Shown one piece after another: positions 17,185-25,852 of a stretch of DNA of 64,000 nt. Location of the stretch: positions 372,001 through 436,000 of the forward strand of contig NZ_JALKBG010000003.1 in NCBI RefSeq assembly GCF_023016155.1, in the 5' to 3' direction. Each line of letters begins with the position of its first letter. Position 1 is the first letter of the stretch. Under the pieces are notes generated by a model. The model did no database searches, had not been told where the DNA came from, and worked only from the letters and a program-made list of their open reading frames with translations. Source of the DNA: Aliiroseovarius sp. F20344. GTDB lineage: Bacteria; Pseudomonadota; Alphaproteobacteria; Rhodobacterales; Rhodobacteraceae. Position numbers and translations under genes: made by a program.

Positions 17185-18356
17185 GCCAAGGCAAACGCCG
17201 CAGCAGCGCGACCAGCGTGACGCCCCGTGGCGAAGCAAGTGGTCAAAAGATATCCGCCGGTCGGAGCTTCCCAATCCAGCATCTCACCACATGCAAAGAC
17301 GCCGGGCATCGACGTAATCATCAATCCGTCATCAAGCGCATTAAAGGACAGACCACCTGCGGTCGAAATCGCTTCGTCGATCGGGCGCGGTCCATGGTGT
17401 GAAACGGGAAGCGCTTTGATCAGTACTGCCAGTTTTGCAGGATCCGATGGCAAGGGCCGGGCAAATTCTTGCAAAAGCGCGATCTTTACTGGATCAAGTT
17501 TCAGCGTCTTTCGCAGATGGTTCGACAAGCTCGCTTTGCCGCGCGGACGGGACAAGCGGCCTGATACGTCTTGTAGGCTTCGGTTCGGCACCAAATCCAA
17601 GGTCAGCGCAGCACCCTCGCGCATCTCGCGGCTAACCGCATAGATCGCTGATCCTTCTAGCCCGCGCGAGGAAACGATGAATTCACCCAAAACCGATTGG
17701 TTCCCAGCCATAACGCGCACAGCTTTCACGGGCTGACCGAAATGGCGGGACATGTGGTCACTCCAATCCATAGCAAAACCCATGTTTGCGGGTTTGAAAG
17801 GCGCGAGGGGTACACCCTTTTCCGCAAGGATAGAGACCCATTTTCCATCAGATCCAAGCTTTGACCAGCTGGCCCCGCCCAGCGCCAAGACCGTAACATC
17901 GGGGGAAATCTGGGATGGCCCGTCTGGCGTATCGAATTGCATCGCGTCGCCCTCTACACCAACCCAACGCCAGTTTCGGTGAAGCTTAACGCCAAGACCG
18001 TCCAACCGCTCAAGCCACGCACGCAATAGGGGCGAGGCCTTCATGGCCTTGGGAAACACGCGGCCAGAGGAACCCGTGAAAACCTCTTGCCCCAAGCCCT
18101 GTGCCCACTCTTGCACAGCTTCAGGTCCAAACTCAGAGACGATGTTTCGAAGTCGGTCCGCACCGTGAATTTGGCTCAAGAACGCCGAAATAGGCTCTGA
18201 TTTTGTAAGGTTCAGCCCCGATTTCCCTGCCATCAAAAACTTGCGCGCAGGCGATGGCTTGGCATCGGCCACGGTGACAGACAGCCCGGCCGTTGCCAGT
18301 TCTTCGGCGGCCATCAATCCTGCAGGGCCTGCGCCAATAACAAGTGCTGTTTTCAC
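17181..18356 (-). CDS. HI0933-type FAD-dependent oxidoreductase
   Basis: A 391-residue flavoprotein of the HI0933/BaiN-like family (TIGR03862 subgroup). An N-terminal dinucleotide fold (VIGAGPAGLMAAEELA) is followed by KFLMAGKSGLNLTKSEP and, near the end, the FAD-contact stretch MPGVFACGEMLDWEAPTGGY. BaiN-type members reduce unsaturated substrates, but the natural substrate here is unknown. Its ATG overlaps the stop of the mscS-type gene (ATGA), so the pair is coupled. Confidence 0.9.
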   Translation of the reverse strand: MKTALVIGAGPAGLMAAEELATAGLSVTVADAKPSPARKFLMAGKSGLNLTKSEPISAFLSQIHGADRLRNIVSEFGPEAVQEWAQGLGQEVFTGSSGRVFPKAMKASPLLRAWLERLDGLGVKLHRNWRWVGVEGDAMQFDTPDGPSQISPDVTVLALGGASWSKLGSDGKWVSILAEKGVPLAPFKPANMGFAMDWSDHMSRHFGQPVKAVRVMAGNQSVLGEFIVSSRGLEGSAIYAVSREMREGAALTLDLVPNRSLQDVSGRLSRPRGKASLSNHLRKTLKLDPVKIALLQEFARPLPSDPAKLAVLIKALPVSHHGPRPIDEAISTAGGLSFNALDDGLMITSMPGVFACGEMLDWEAPTGGYLLTTCFATGRHAGRAAAAFALA

Positions 18357-19678
18357 GAGGGTTTCGATCCGTCGCCCAACATCTCGACCACACGGTGGGG
18401 ATAGGGGATTTCGATCTTGTTGGCCTTAAGCGTCTTCCAGATTTGCATCATCACACGAGGCGTGAATTTGTTGCGACCGTCATCAATACCGTTCACCCAA
18501 AACTCCAAAGCGAAATCGACGCCGCTATCACCGAAAGCGCGCAGCTCACAATCGGGCAAATGTTCTTTCGTGTCGGTAAGAACGAAGTCCAGCTCGGCAA
18601 CGGCCTTTTCGACCAGCGCGGGCACAGCTTCGATGTCGGCCTTGTAGCTGACCGAGAACGGCGCCTCGTACCGATTAGCGCTGCCTGCATCCGAATAGTT
18701 CACAACACGGGTGGTGATGAAATGTTCGTTTGGGACAACGATCCAACGGCCGTCAAACGTCTCTAATATGGCGGCCCGGGCTGTCATCTTAACAATTGTG
18801 CCAGCTTCGCCGCCATCCAGTTCGACATAGTCGCCCACCGTCGCCTGGCCTTCCAACAAAAGGATGATCCCCGAAATGAAGTTCGAGGCAATCTGCTGCA
18901 ACCCAAAGCCCAGCCCGACACCAATCGCACCGCCTAACACGGCCAGCGACGTCAAGTTGATGCCCATGATATTCATCAGCACAAGGAAGGCCGCGCCAAA
19001 GATACCAATCTCAGCCGCTTTCACCGCCAGCTCGCGCGTGGCGGGACGCATTTCTTCCTGTTTTTTAATGGCCTGTGCGGTCTGGTCGTTGGACCAACGG
19101 CCCAGCCAGAAAATCACACCCCCAACAACAGCAAACCGGATGGCAAACAGAAGCGAGAAGCTCATGTTGCCAAGCGGAACGACGGTTTCATCCAATTTAG
19201 CAGTGACCAAATCGAGCAGCCCTACAGCGTAGAGCGCAGCCATAGGAATCAGGATGTATTTGCCCAGAAGTTTCAGGAACGAGTCGCTGATGATCTTGTG
19301 CACGAAAGCGCGTACGGCAAGCAACAGGAAGACCCGTTTGCCAAAGGCAATAACCGCACCCGACCCAAAGATCGATCGGGTCACCTGTTCACCCAGCGCC
19401 GTATAGCCCCAAGCCAAAAGCGGCATGGTCAGAGGCAGAAAGATCAGGGCGAAAAGGCGAAGCTTTGCGATTGGATGGTTGCGATCCCCATTGGGCGTCA
19501 GGATACGCGTCAGAAATGGCTCGAGCTTCTTGTCGGTAAACCGCGCGGCCAGATAGGCAACGACCAGCAGCCCGAACTGGGACCAGGCCGCAGGGGACAA
19601 AAGCCAACCTTCGGCGATCGCCCACCCTTGGTTCAAATAATCGAGCGCCGTATCCACGATCTGAGGTCGATTTTCCAT
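18353..19678 (-). CDS. MscS-family mechanosensitive channel
   Basis: A 441-residue membrane protein. Several N-terminal transmembrane segments precede the MscS pore helix and beta domain: LAVLGGAIGVGLGFGLQQIASNFISG, then VGDYVELDGGEAGTIVKMTARAAILETFDGRWIVVPN. The family releases solutes on hypo-osmotic shock. ATG 19678 has a GAGGATAAG ribosome site; an upstream in-frame start adds eight residues and is less likely. It is coupled by overlap to the flavoprotein gene. Confidence 0.93.
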   Translation of the reverse strand: MENRPQIVDTALDYLNQGWAIAEGWLLSPAAWSQFGLLVVAYLAARFTDKKLEPFLTRILTPNGDRNHPIAKLRLFALIFLPLTMPLLAWGYTALGEQVTRSIFGSGAVIAFGKRVFLLLAVRAFVHKIISDSFLKLLGKYILIPMAALYAVGLLDLVTAKLDETVVPLGNMSFSLLFAIRFAVVGGVIFWLGRWSNDQTAQAIKKQEEMRPATRELAVKAAEIGIFGAAFLVLMNIMGINLTSLAVLGGAIGVGLGFGLQQIASNFISGIILLLEGQATVGDYVELDGGEAGTIVKMTARAAILETFDGRWIVVPNEHFITTRVVNYSDAGSANRYEAPFSVSYKADIEAVPALVEKAVAELDFVLTDTKEHLPDCELRAFGDSGVDFALEFWVNGIDDGRNKFTPRVMMQIWKTLKANKIEIPYPHRVVEMLGDGSKPS

Positions 19679-19864
19679 CTGCTTATCCTCGCCTTCACGC
19701 AAACCCTGATGAAACCTTTAAAGATGGATAGCGGTTTGGCCCCAAAGGGCAAGGGTTCCTTGGGGGTTTGAGCGTTGTTTGGACGGGCGATATCACGTGT
19801 AATGACTTAAAAAACTTACGACCGACAGCAGCGCAATGCCTATGTTTGGCTGGATTAGAGCCTG

Positions 19865-20476
19865 CTATGGAACCATCCGCTTCATCGCGGCCACATGATC
19901 TGCGCTTTGAGTACGTGCGTGATCTGCCAGCTCGAGCGCTGCACCCATTAGATCCTCTGGCTCAGCAACCCGATCAATCAGACCCCAGCTCAATGCCTCG
20001 TCCGTCAGGATCTTCTGCCCAGCCATCAGGATCATCTTAGCCCGCGCTGGACCTACGAGCGCTGACAGGCGCGCAGGATCAGACGGTTGCGGCAGATACC
20101 CCAACTTCATCACCGGATAGAAGAACTTGGAACTCGGTACGGAAATGCGCAAATCACAGGCTAAAGCCATGCCAAACGCGCCACCGGCAAGTGTACCGTT
20201 CAGGGCGGTAATGGTCAGGCAAGGTGCTGCAGCAATCGCCCCGGAGAGGCGTTCCCACACATCATCGGTGGCCAAACCTGCTTTCGCTTCGTCCAGATCA
20301 GCGCCGGCAGAAAACACCTTGCCCACACCAGTCAGGATAAGCACGCGCGCATCACCCGCAGCGTCCTGCGCGATTTGCGCCAGCTCTTCCAGCATCGCCT
20401 TGGTCAGCGAGTTTGCCTTGTCCGGTCGGTTAATTGACACCGTCCAGACACCGTTCTCCTTCGTAAGGTCAATCAT
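19865..20476 (-). CDS. Enoyl-CoA hydratase/isomerase family protein
   Basis: A 203-residue crotonase-fold protein, shorter than the usual 255-265. The oxyanion-hole segments are ILTGVGKVFSAGADLDE and ALNGTLAGGAFGMALACDLRI. The usual catalytic Glu positions are not clearly matched, so the reaction (hydratase, isomerase or other) is uncertain. It overlaps the upstream SDR gene by four bases, suggesting that a dehydrogenase and a crotonase act on the same acyl pathway. Confidence 0.85.
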   Translation of the reverse strand: MIDLTKENGVWTVSINRPDKANSLTKAMLEELAQIAQDAAGDARVLILTGVGKVFSAGADLDEAKAGLATDDVWERLSGAIAAAPCLTITALNGTLAGGAFGMALACDLRISVPSSKFFYPVMKLGYLPQPSDPARLSALVGPARAKMILMAGQKILTDEALSWGLIDRVAEPEDLMGAALELADHARTQSADHVAAMKRMVP

Positions 20477-21228
20477 CCGAATACGTTCGCCCGTTTTCTG
20501 ATTTCTACATCACGAAGCGAGATTTCCTGACCCAGAAACTCATCCGCATCGGTCGAGCACATCCACAACAGCGTCCGCGCAGGCCATTCAGCAGGAATGT
20601 GATCATCCCAATTCAGTTGCGCCACGGCATTGATGCCAGAGGATTTGATCTCACGCTGCATTTGGGTCGCGACGGTGCCCGGAGACAGGCCAATGGCGCG
20701 GATGCCTTTGCCTGCGGTTTCAAGGTGCAGCGCTTCGTTGAACATATGCACGCCCGCTTTCGACGTGCAGTAATGCGCCCAGCCCTCTAAGGGATGATGC
20801 GCGGCCCCCGAACTGATGGTCAGGATCGACCCGCCACCTTGTTCAATCATGTAAGGAAGGGCGGCTCTTGCGCCGTAATAGACACCTTTTAGGTTCACAT
20901 CGATCACATGGCCCCAGTCGTCCGGGTTCGAGGTTTCCAGCGGCCCAATTGGTTCAATGACACCCGCATTGTTGATCAGCACATCGACAGCGCCAAAGCG
21001 TCCATGCGCCAGATCGACTGCGGCTTTCACCTGGCTCCAATTTGACACATCGCATGTCACGGCAAGTGCGCGTTCGCCAATCGACTCCGCAATCGCCTGA
21101 ATCTGGGCGGCACTGCGGGCCGTCAGAACCACGTTTGCCCCAGCCTGCGCAAAGATGTGCGCCGCGGCTTCTCCGATCCCGCGACTGGCGCCGGTGATCA
21201 GTACGGTTTTTCCTGTCATATCATGCAT
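20473..21228 (-). CDS. SDR-family oxidoreductase
   Basis: A 251-residue short-chain dehydrogenase. The NAD(P) motif is TGASRGIGEAAA, followed by the NNAG motif (LINNAGV) and the catalytic Ser with YxxxK (LTISSGAAHH, then HYCTSKAG). The Arg in ASRGIG hints at NADP(H). Substrate is unknown. It is the first gene of a two-gene unit with a crotonase-fold protein, and is divergent from pmbA. Confidence 0.92.
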   Translation of the reverse strand: MHDMTGKTVLITGASRGIGEAAAHIFAQAGANVVLTARSAAQIQAIAESIGERALAVTCDVSNWSQVKAAVDLAHGRFGAVDVLINNAGVIEPIGPLETSNPDDWGHVIDVNLKGVYYGARAALPYMIEQGGGSILTISSGAAHHPLEGWAHYCTSKAGVHMFNEALHLETAGKGIRAIGLSPGTVATQMQREIKSSGINAVAQLNWDDHIPAEWPARTLLWMCSTDADEFLGQEISLRDVEIRKRANVFG

Positions 21229-21344
21229 ATGGAGCCCTCCCTGCCTGTTATGCTAGCGCAGCATCGCCACAGAAGCCAGAGACACATCTTGCGAGCAAGA
21301 GGTGCAGAGGTTACCTGAAAGGCACGTAATCGAAAGGACGCCCC

Positions 21345-22691
21345 ATGCGCGCATCGCTTGACAGCCTGACACAACAGCTTTTGGACGCCGCCCGTAAGGC
21401 GGGGGCCGACCGGGCTGACGCATTGGCCGTGGATGGAACCTCGGTTTCGATTGATGTCTTGAACGGCAAGCTGGAACATGCGGAACGGTCCGAGGGCGTG
21501 GATATCGGGCTGCGCGTCATGCTGGGTCAACGTCAGTCCTGCGTATCTGCCTCGGATGTCTCTGAGGCGACGATTGAAGCCATGGCCGAGCGTGCCGTGG
21601 CCATGGCCAAGGAAGCGCCTGAAGATCCCCATATTGCACAGGCTGATCCTGCTGATCTGGCAACGGATTGGGATCTGGACGCCTTGGAAATGGCCGACCC
21701 GAGTGCCGAACCAGACCCCGCCGCGCTGGAGCGTGATGCGTTAGAGGCTGAAGCCGCCGCGTTGGCTGTCGAAGGCGTGTCGCAGGTCAGCAGTTCGTCG
21801 GCCGGATATGGACGGCACCAGTTCCATCTGGCGTGCTCAAACGGGTTTACCGGCGGATATGGGCGCACAAACCGCGCGATCTCGACCGTGGCGATCACCG
21901 GCGAGGGCGCGACGATGGAACGTGACTATGCCGGCGAGATGCGCATCTATCAGGGCGATCTGCCCAGCGCCGAAGAAATTGGAACCAAGGCCGGAACCCG
22001 CACCGTCGAACGTCTGGGCGCAAAGAAACCCCTAACGGGTGCCTATCCTGTGCTCTACGACGAGCGTATTTCATCATCTCTGATCAGCCACCTTCTTTCC
22101 GCTTCCAACGGCATGATGATCGCGCGTGGGTCGTCATGGCTGTTGAATGCGTTGGGCGAACAGGTGCTGCCGGACGGGATTGATTTGATTGAAGACCCGC
22201 ATCGCAAACGTATTTCCGGCTCGCGTCCATTCGACGGCGAAGGGCTGGCGACGAAGACCCGCAAAATCATCGACAACGGGCAGCTGACCGGCTGGACGCT
22301 GGACATCGCCACGGCGCGGCAATTGGGCATGACAAGCACCGCCAGCGCAACGCGTGGAACATCCTCTCCGCCCTCGCCTTCGATCTCAAATGTGGCTCTA
22401 ACACAGGGTAATTCGACCAAAGAGGATCTGATCGCTCAGATGGGCACCGGTCTTTTGGTGACATCGATGATCGGGTCCACAATCAACCCGAACACGGGTG
22501 ATTATTCCCGCGGGGCGTCAGGCTTCTGGATCGAAAACGGAGAGATCGCCTATCCCGTAAATGAATGCACAATCGCAGGAAATCTGCGCGACATGCTGAT
22601 GCGGATCACGCCTGCCAATGATGCCGAACAGCATCTCAGCCGTATGATCCCCAGCCTGCTGGTCGAAGGGATGACCCTTGCCGGTGACTGA
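21345..22691 (+). CDS. pmbA: TldE/PmbA-type metallopeptidase subunit
   Basis: A 448-residue member of the TldD/PmbA family. TldD-TldE form a heterodimeric protease that processes microcin precursors and CcdA in E. coli. Matching features are the N-terminal DSLTQQLLDAARKAGADRADAL, the central LLSASNGMMIARGSSWLLNALG and the C-terminal SRGASGFWIENGEIAYPVNECTIAG. It lacks the HExxxH motif of TldD, which supports the PmbA/TldE assignment. TldD is not in this window. It overlaps the next gene, a CysQ-like phosphatase, by 14 bases. Confidence 0.92.
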   Translation: MRASLDSLTQQLLDAARKAGADRADALAVDGTSVSIDVLNGKLEHAERSEGVDIGLRVMLGQRQSCVSASDVSEATIEAMAERAVAMAKEAPEDPHIAQADPADLATDWDLDALEMADPSAEPDPAALERDALEAEAAALAVEGVSQVSSSSAGYGRHQFHLACSNGFTGGYGRTNRAISTVAITGEGATMERDYAGEMRIYQGDLPSAEEIGTKAGTRTVERLGAKKPLTGAYPVLYDERISSSLISHLLSASNGMMIARGSSWLLNALGEQVLPDGIDLIEDPHRKRISGSRPFDGEGLATKTRKIIDNGQLTGWTLDIATARQLGMTSTASATRGTSSPPSPSISNVALTQGNSTKEDLIAQMGTGLLVTSMIGSTINPNTGDYSRGASGFWIENGEIAYPVNECTIAGNLRDMLMRITPANDAEQHLSRMIPSLLVEGMTLAGD

Positions 22692-23469
22692 TGATCTGTC
22701 CCTTCTAATCGACGCGGCACAGAACGCGGGAAAGATCGCCTCGGGCTTCTTTCACGGATCCGCCGAACGCTGGGACAAACCCGGCGGGCAAGGCCCTGTG
22801 ACCGAGGCTGATCTGGCCGTAGATCGCATGTTGCGCGCCGAGCTCACTAGCTCGCGCCCCGGTTATGGCTGGCTGTCGGAAGAGACCGAGGATACTCCCG
22901 CGCGACTTGAAGCCGAGCAGGTGTTCATCGTCGACCCAATCGACGGAACACGGTCTTTCATCGAAGGCTCGACCACATGGGCACATTCACTGGCCATCGC
23001 CCGAAACGGCATCGTTGAGGCCGCTGTGGTGTACCTGCCCGAACGCGGCAAGCTTTATGCGGCCGCAAAAGGTCAGGGTGCGACACTGAATGGCAATGCC
23101 TTGAATGTCAGTCCCAAAGCAGAGATTGAAGGCGCCACCGTGTTGGCCGCGAAACCCAACTTCGACCCTACTTTCTGGCGAAACAGAGACGTTCCCCCGG
23201 TCGAGCGCGTGTTCAGAAGTTCGCTGGCTTATCGCCTTTCTCTGGTGGGCGAGGGTCGGTTTGACGCCATGATGACCTTGCGCCCCACATGGGAATGGGA
23301 CGTCGCGGCAGGGTCATTGATCGTCGAAGAAGCAGGCGGCAAGGTAACGGATCAGATCAAAGGATTTGCGCGGTTCAACAACCCTCATCCGCAGTTGCAC
23401 GGATTGGTGGCAGGCACCCCGCCCGTCCAGGATGCTCTGGTGAAACGGTTAGCGGAAACGTTAGCCTAA
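22678..23469 (+). CDS. Inositol monophosphatase/CysQ-family phosphatase
   Basis: A 263-residue Li+-sensitive Mg-dependent phosphatase. The metal sites are visible: EETED, DPIDGTRSFIEG and the late WEWDVAAGSLIVEEAGG. Members include inositol monophosphatase and CysQ; this copy could be either. A second paralogue at 55274 is a better CysQ candidate. Start GTG 22678 overlaps pmbA by 14 bases, a linkage common in Rhodobacteraceae. Next is a LacI-family gene 63 bases on. Confidence 0.9.
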   Translation: MPVTDDLSLLIDAAQNAGKIASGFFHGSAERWDKPGGQGPVTEADLAVDRMLRAELTSSRPGYGWLSEETEDTPARLEAEQVFIVDPIDGTRSFIEGSTTWAHSLAIARNGIVEAAVVYLPERGKLYAAAKGQGATLNGNALNVSPKAEIEGATVLAAKPNFDPTFWRNRDVPPVERVFRSSLAYRLSLVGEGRFDAMMTLRPTWEWDVAAGSLIVEEAGGKVTDQIKGFARFNNPHPQLHGLVAGTPPVQDALVKRLAETLA

Positions 23470-23513
23470 CAATCCAGTGAAAAAAGGGCATTGCCAAGCG
23501 TTCGCTCATCGCT

Positions 23514-23537
23514 AACATATGAGAAACTTCATATGTT
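23514..23537. promoter_or_regulatory. Inverted repeat over LacI-type gene start
   Basis: Perfect 8-base arms AACATATG and CATATGTT with an 8-base spacer. The second arm covers ATG 23533. This is a plausible autoregulatory operator, and it argues that translation may begin at GTG 23551 instead. It does not look like the classic LacI-family core with a central CG. Confidence 0.4.
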
Positions 23538-24591
23538 TAAGGATGCCTTCGTGACAGACACCCGTACCCCCCCGAACCGCCGCCCTCTGACCCTCCGTGA
23601 CGTATCCGAAGCCTCGGGCGTCAGCGAAATGACGGTCAGCCGGGTGTTGCGAAACCGCGGGGATGTCAGTCAGGCCACGCGCGACCGCGTATTGGAGGCC
23701 TCGAAAGAGCTTGGTTATGTGCCCAACAAGATCGCGGGTGCGCTGGCCTCGCAACGGGTGAACCTTGTTGCTGTGATTATCCCGTCGCTTTCGAATATGG
23801 TCTTTCCCGAAGTGATGATGGGCATCAATGAGGTGCTGGACGAAACGCCTTTGCAGCCGGTCGTCGGGGTTACAAATTACGATCCAGTGCGCGAAGAAAA
23901 AGTGCTTTACGAAATGCTGTCTTGGCGTCCGTCTGGCGTGATCATCGCTGGGCTTGAGCATTCGGACGCTGCGAAGGCGATGCTGAAAGCCGCTGGCATT
24001 CCTGTGGTCGAGATCATGGATACGGATGGCGACGCGATCGACGCCTGCGTAGGCATCTCGCACCGTCGCGCAGGGCGCAAAATGGCCAAGTCGATCCTGA
24101 AGGCCGGGTACAAAAACATCGGCTTCCTTGGCACGAAAATGCCGCTGGATCACCGCGCCCGCAAACGGTTCGAGGGGTTCACCGAGGTGCTGGCCAAAGA
24201 AGGGATCGAGATTGCAGATCGCGAGTTCTACGAAGGCGGGTCCGCTCTGGCCAAAGGGCGCGAGATGACCGAAGTCATGCTGGAACGCACGCCTGAACTG
24301 GATTTCCTTTATTATTCCAATGACATGATCGGCGCGGGTGGGCTTCTCTATTGCCTCGACAAGGGAATTTCTGTTCCGGGCCAGATCGGCCTGGCGGGCT
24401 TTAACGGAGTTGAACTTCTGGACGGATTGCCGCGCCAGCTGGCCACCATGGATGCCTGCCGCAAAGAGATCGGCCGCGCTGCCGCAAAGATCATCGCGGA
24501 TCGCAGCACTGAAAGCGGCGATACCGGAGGTGGCGAGCGTATCGAGCTTTCCCCCAAGATCGAAGCAGGCCAAACCCTAAAACGCCGCTGA
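23533..24591 (+). CDS. LacI-family regulator (GntR/gluconate-like)
   Basis: A 352-residue regulator. The N-terminal HTH and hinge read LTLRDVSEASGVSEMTVSRVLRN, then VPNKIAGALASQRVNLVAVIIP. A periplasmic-binding-protein-like sugar-sensing domain follows (SNMVFPEVMMGINEVLDE, DFLYYSNDMIGAGGLL, GLAGFNGVELLDGL). The pattern is closest to gluconate-type GntR repressors. No sugar catabolic genes are adjacent, so its target is unknown. ATG 23533 is used; GTG 23551 is possible and would clear the inverted repeat at the start. Confidence 0.9.
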   Translation: MFKDAFVTDTRTPPNRRPLTLRDVSEASGVSEMTVSRVLRNRGDVSQATRDRVLEASKELGYVPNKIAGALASQRVNLVAVIIPSLSNMVFPEVMMGINEVLDETPLQPVVGVTNYDPVREEKVLYEMLSWRPSGVIIAGLEHSDAAKAMLKAAGIPVVEIMDTDGDAIDACVGISHRRAGRKMAKSILKAGYKNIGFLGTKMPLDHRARKRFEGFTEVLAKEGIEIADREFYEGGSALAKGREMTEVMLERTPELDFLYYSNDMIGAGGLLYCLDKGISVPGQIGLAGFNGVELLDGLPRQLATMDACRKEIGRAAAKIIADRSTESGDTGGGERIELSPKIEAGQTLKRR

Positions 24592-24637
24592 ACCCTTCTG
24601 GACAAGCCCAAACGGCTTGCCTATTTCCTGCATGAAA

Positions 24638-24714
24638 GGCCCCGTGGCTCAACTGGATAGAGCAGCCCCCTCCTAAGGGGCAGGTTGCAGGTTCGAATCC
24701 TGCCGGGGTCGCCA
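24638..24714 (+). tRNA. tRNA-Arg (anticodon CCT)
   Basis: A 77-base cloverleaf: acceptor GGCCCCG paired with CGGGGTC, D-arm GCTC/GAGC, anticodon stem GCCCC/GGGGC with loop CTCCTAA (anticodon CCT, reading AGG), and T-arm GCAGG-TTCGAAT-CCTGC. The 3' CCA is encoded. It is a common type of integration target, but no integrase or direct repeat was found nearby. Confidence 0.97.
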
Positions 24715-24722
24715 TTTCGCTA

Positions 24723-25427
24723 TCAGATCATCCGGATCACATCTTTATCGATCGAAAGCATGTAACCGCGCCGCGCGATGGTTTTCACCAGAAGTTCGCT
24801 CATCAACTGATTGCCCAGCGCGTCGCGCAGGCGTTTAATGCGGGTTGCTCCTGCGGCTTCGTCACATTCCGACGGATCGCGACCGGAAATCAGCCCTTCA
24901 AGCTCGGACCCAGACAGTACATCTTCGTCCATCCGTGCTTCTGCGAGAGCAGACAAGGTTTCGATGGCGGCCTCGGTCAGCGAGAACTCCATATTGTTCA
25001 GGTAAACCGTGCGTTCCTCGCGGCTGATCAGAAGCGAATTCACTTGGATGCCCGCGCGTTCGATCTCGCTCATCCGGCGGTTCAGGCTGAAGATCGTCAG
25101 AAGGAAAACAAGCGCCGCAATCAAAAGTGCTGTTGCGAAGATCAACAGCACGAAGATCACCATACGATAGCTGGTCAGAGTATCAGCAAAGGCCGTGCCG
25201 GATTGCGCCAGAATCTCAAGCAATTTGATTTCCGCCCCTGAGTTCAGACCGTCATTTTCGACAAAGATCTGCTCGACCCGGGCATTGAATGCGTTCGCAT
25301 CCGGCAGGGTCATGAACAAGAAGACGGCAGCCACAAGCAGGATCACGACAATCGCCGTAATGCCCATCATAACCACACGGTTCGACCGCTTCAGCGTATC
25401 AGAAGCGTAGGAAGAATTTTCCGGCAC
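24723..25427 (-). CDS. Membrane-anchored winged-helix regulator (unassigned)
   Basis: A 234-residue protein. Two transmembrane segments (residues about 20-41 and 89-113) flank a roughly 47-residue extracytoplasmic loop. A C-terminal cytoplasmic region carries an OmpR-like winged helix: ISREERTVYLNNMEFSLTEA, then ATRIKRLRDALG and the wing ARRGYML. This is the reverse of ToxR/CadC, whose DNA-binding domain is N-terminal. There is no receiver or kinase domain. GTG 25427 is chosen because AGGAAAGG precedes it; a TTG at 25460 would add 11 residues. It overlaps by 29 bases the upstream small secreted-protein gene on the same strand, so the two are probably cotranscribed. Confidence 0.75.
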   Translation of the reverse strand: MPENSSYASDTLKRSNRVVMMGITAIVVILLVAAVFLFMTLPDANAFNARVEQIFVENDGLNSGAEIKLLEILAQSGTAFADTLTSYRMVIFVLLIFATALLIAALVFLLTIFSLNRRMSEIERAGIQVNSLLISREERTVYLNNMEFSLTEAAIETLSALAEARMDEDVLSGSELEGLISGRDPSECDEAAGATRIKRLRDALGNQLMSELLVKTIARRGYMLSIDKDVIRMI

Positions 25428-25686
25428 TCTCTTTCCTTTCCTCAAGACCTCTGTCGTCAAATATGGATTGGACTTTCAAAAGGGACCAGCCATTTGCCCC
25501 GAGACGATCACTTATTTGCCGACGCGCGGCCTTGCGATCATCACAGACATCGTCTGACAGCTCGATCACACCATAGTGGAGCTTCAGCGGATCATCCCGT
25601 TTGGCTTTGTAATCAGCATAGCAGGCGGCTTGGGCCGTTGATGCCATGGCGATCAGAACAAGTGAGAGTGCGGTTTTTTTCATCAT
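25399..25686 (-). CDS. Small secreted protein, hypothetical
   Basis: A 95-residue protein with a clear signal peptide (MMKKTALSLVLIAMASTAQA, cleavage before ACYADY). The mature part, about 75 residues, has two cysteines (ACYADY and DVCDD) that could form one disulfide in the periplasm, and ends in FFLRF. I do not recognise the family. It sits upstream of and overlaps the membrane winged-helix gene, so it may be a periplasmic partner for that protein. Start is 25686 or the adjacent ATG at 25683. Confidence 0.7.
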   Translation of the reverse strand: MMKKTALSLVLIAMASTAQAACYADYKAKRDDPLKLHYGVIELSDDVCDDRKAARRQISDRLGANGWSLLKVQSIFDDRGLEERKESAGKFFLRF

Positions 25687-25852
25687 GCGTTGAACATGCT
25701 GTGGGACTGGCCGTTATTCAATAACAAACCCCTCTTCCAAGCCTTGATAGGCGATAGCAATCGCCCGTTATTGCCTGTCTTCCAGGGCCGGGCCCATGTT
25801 GGTTGCATCTTCCGCGCCTTGTTCGCGCTGCCCCAACAGAAAGGAGGATCCT

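Noticed and set aside
24603-24619. Hairpin CAAGCC/GGCTTG between LacI gene and tRNA as terminator
   Set aside because: Only six base pairs and no run of Ts, so support is too weak.
24638-24714. tRNA-Arg as an integration (att) site
   Set aside because: No integrase, no direct repeat of the tRNA 3' end nearby, and flanking genes look chromosomal.
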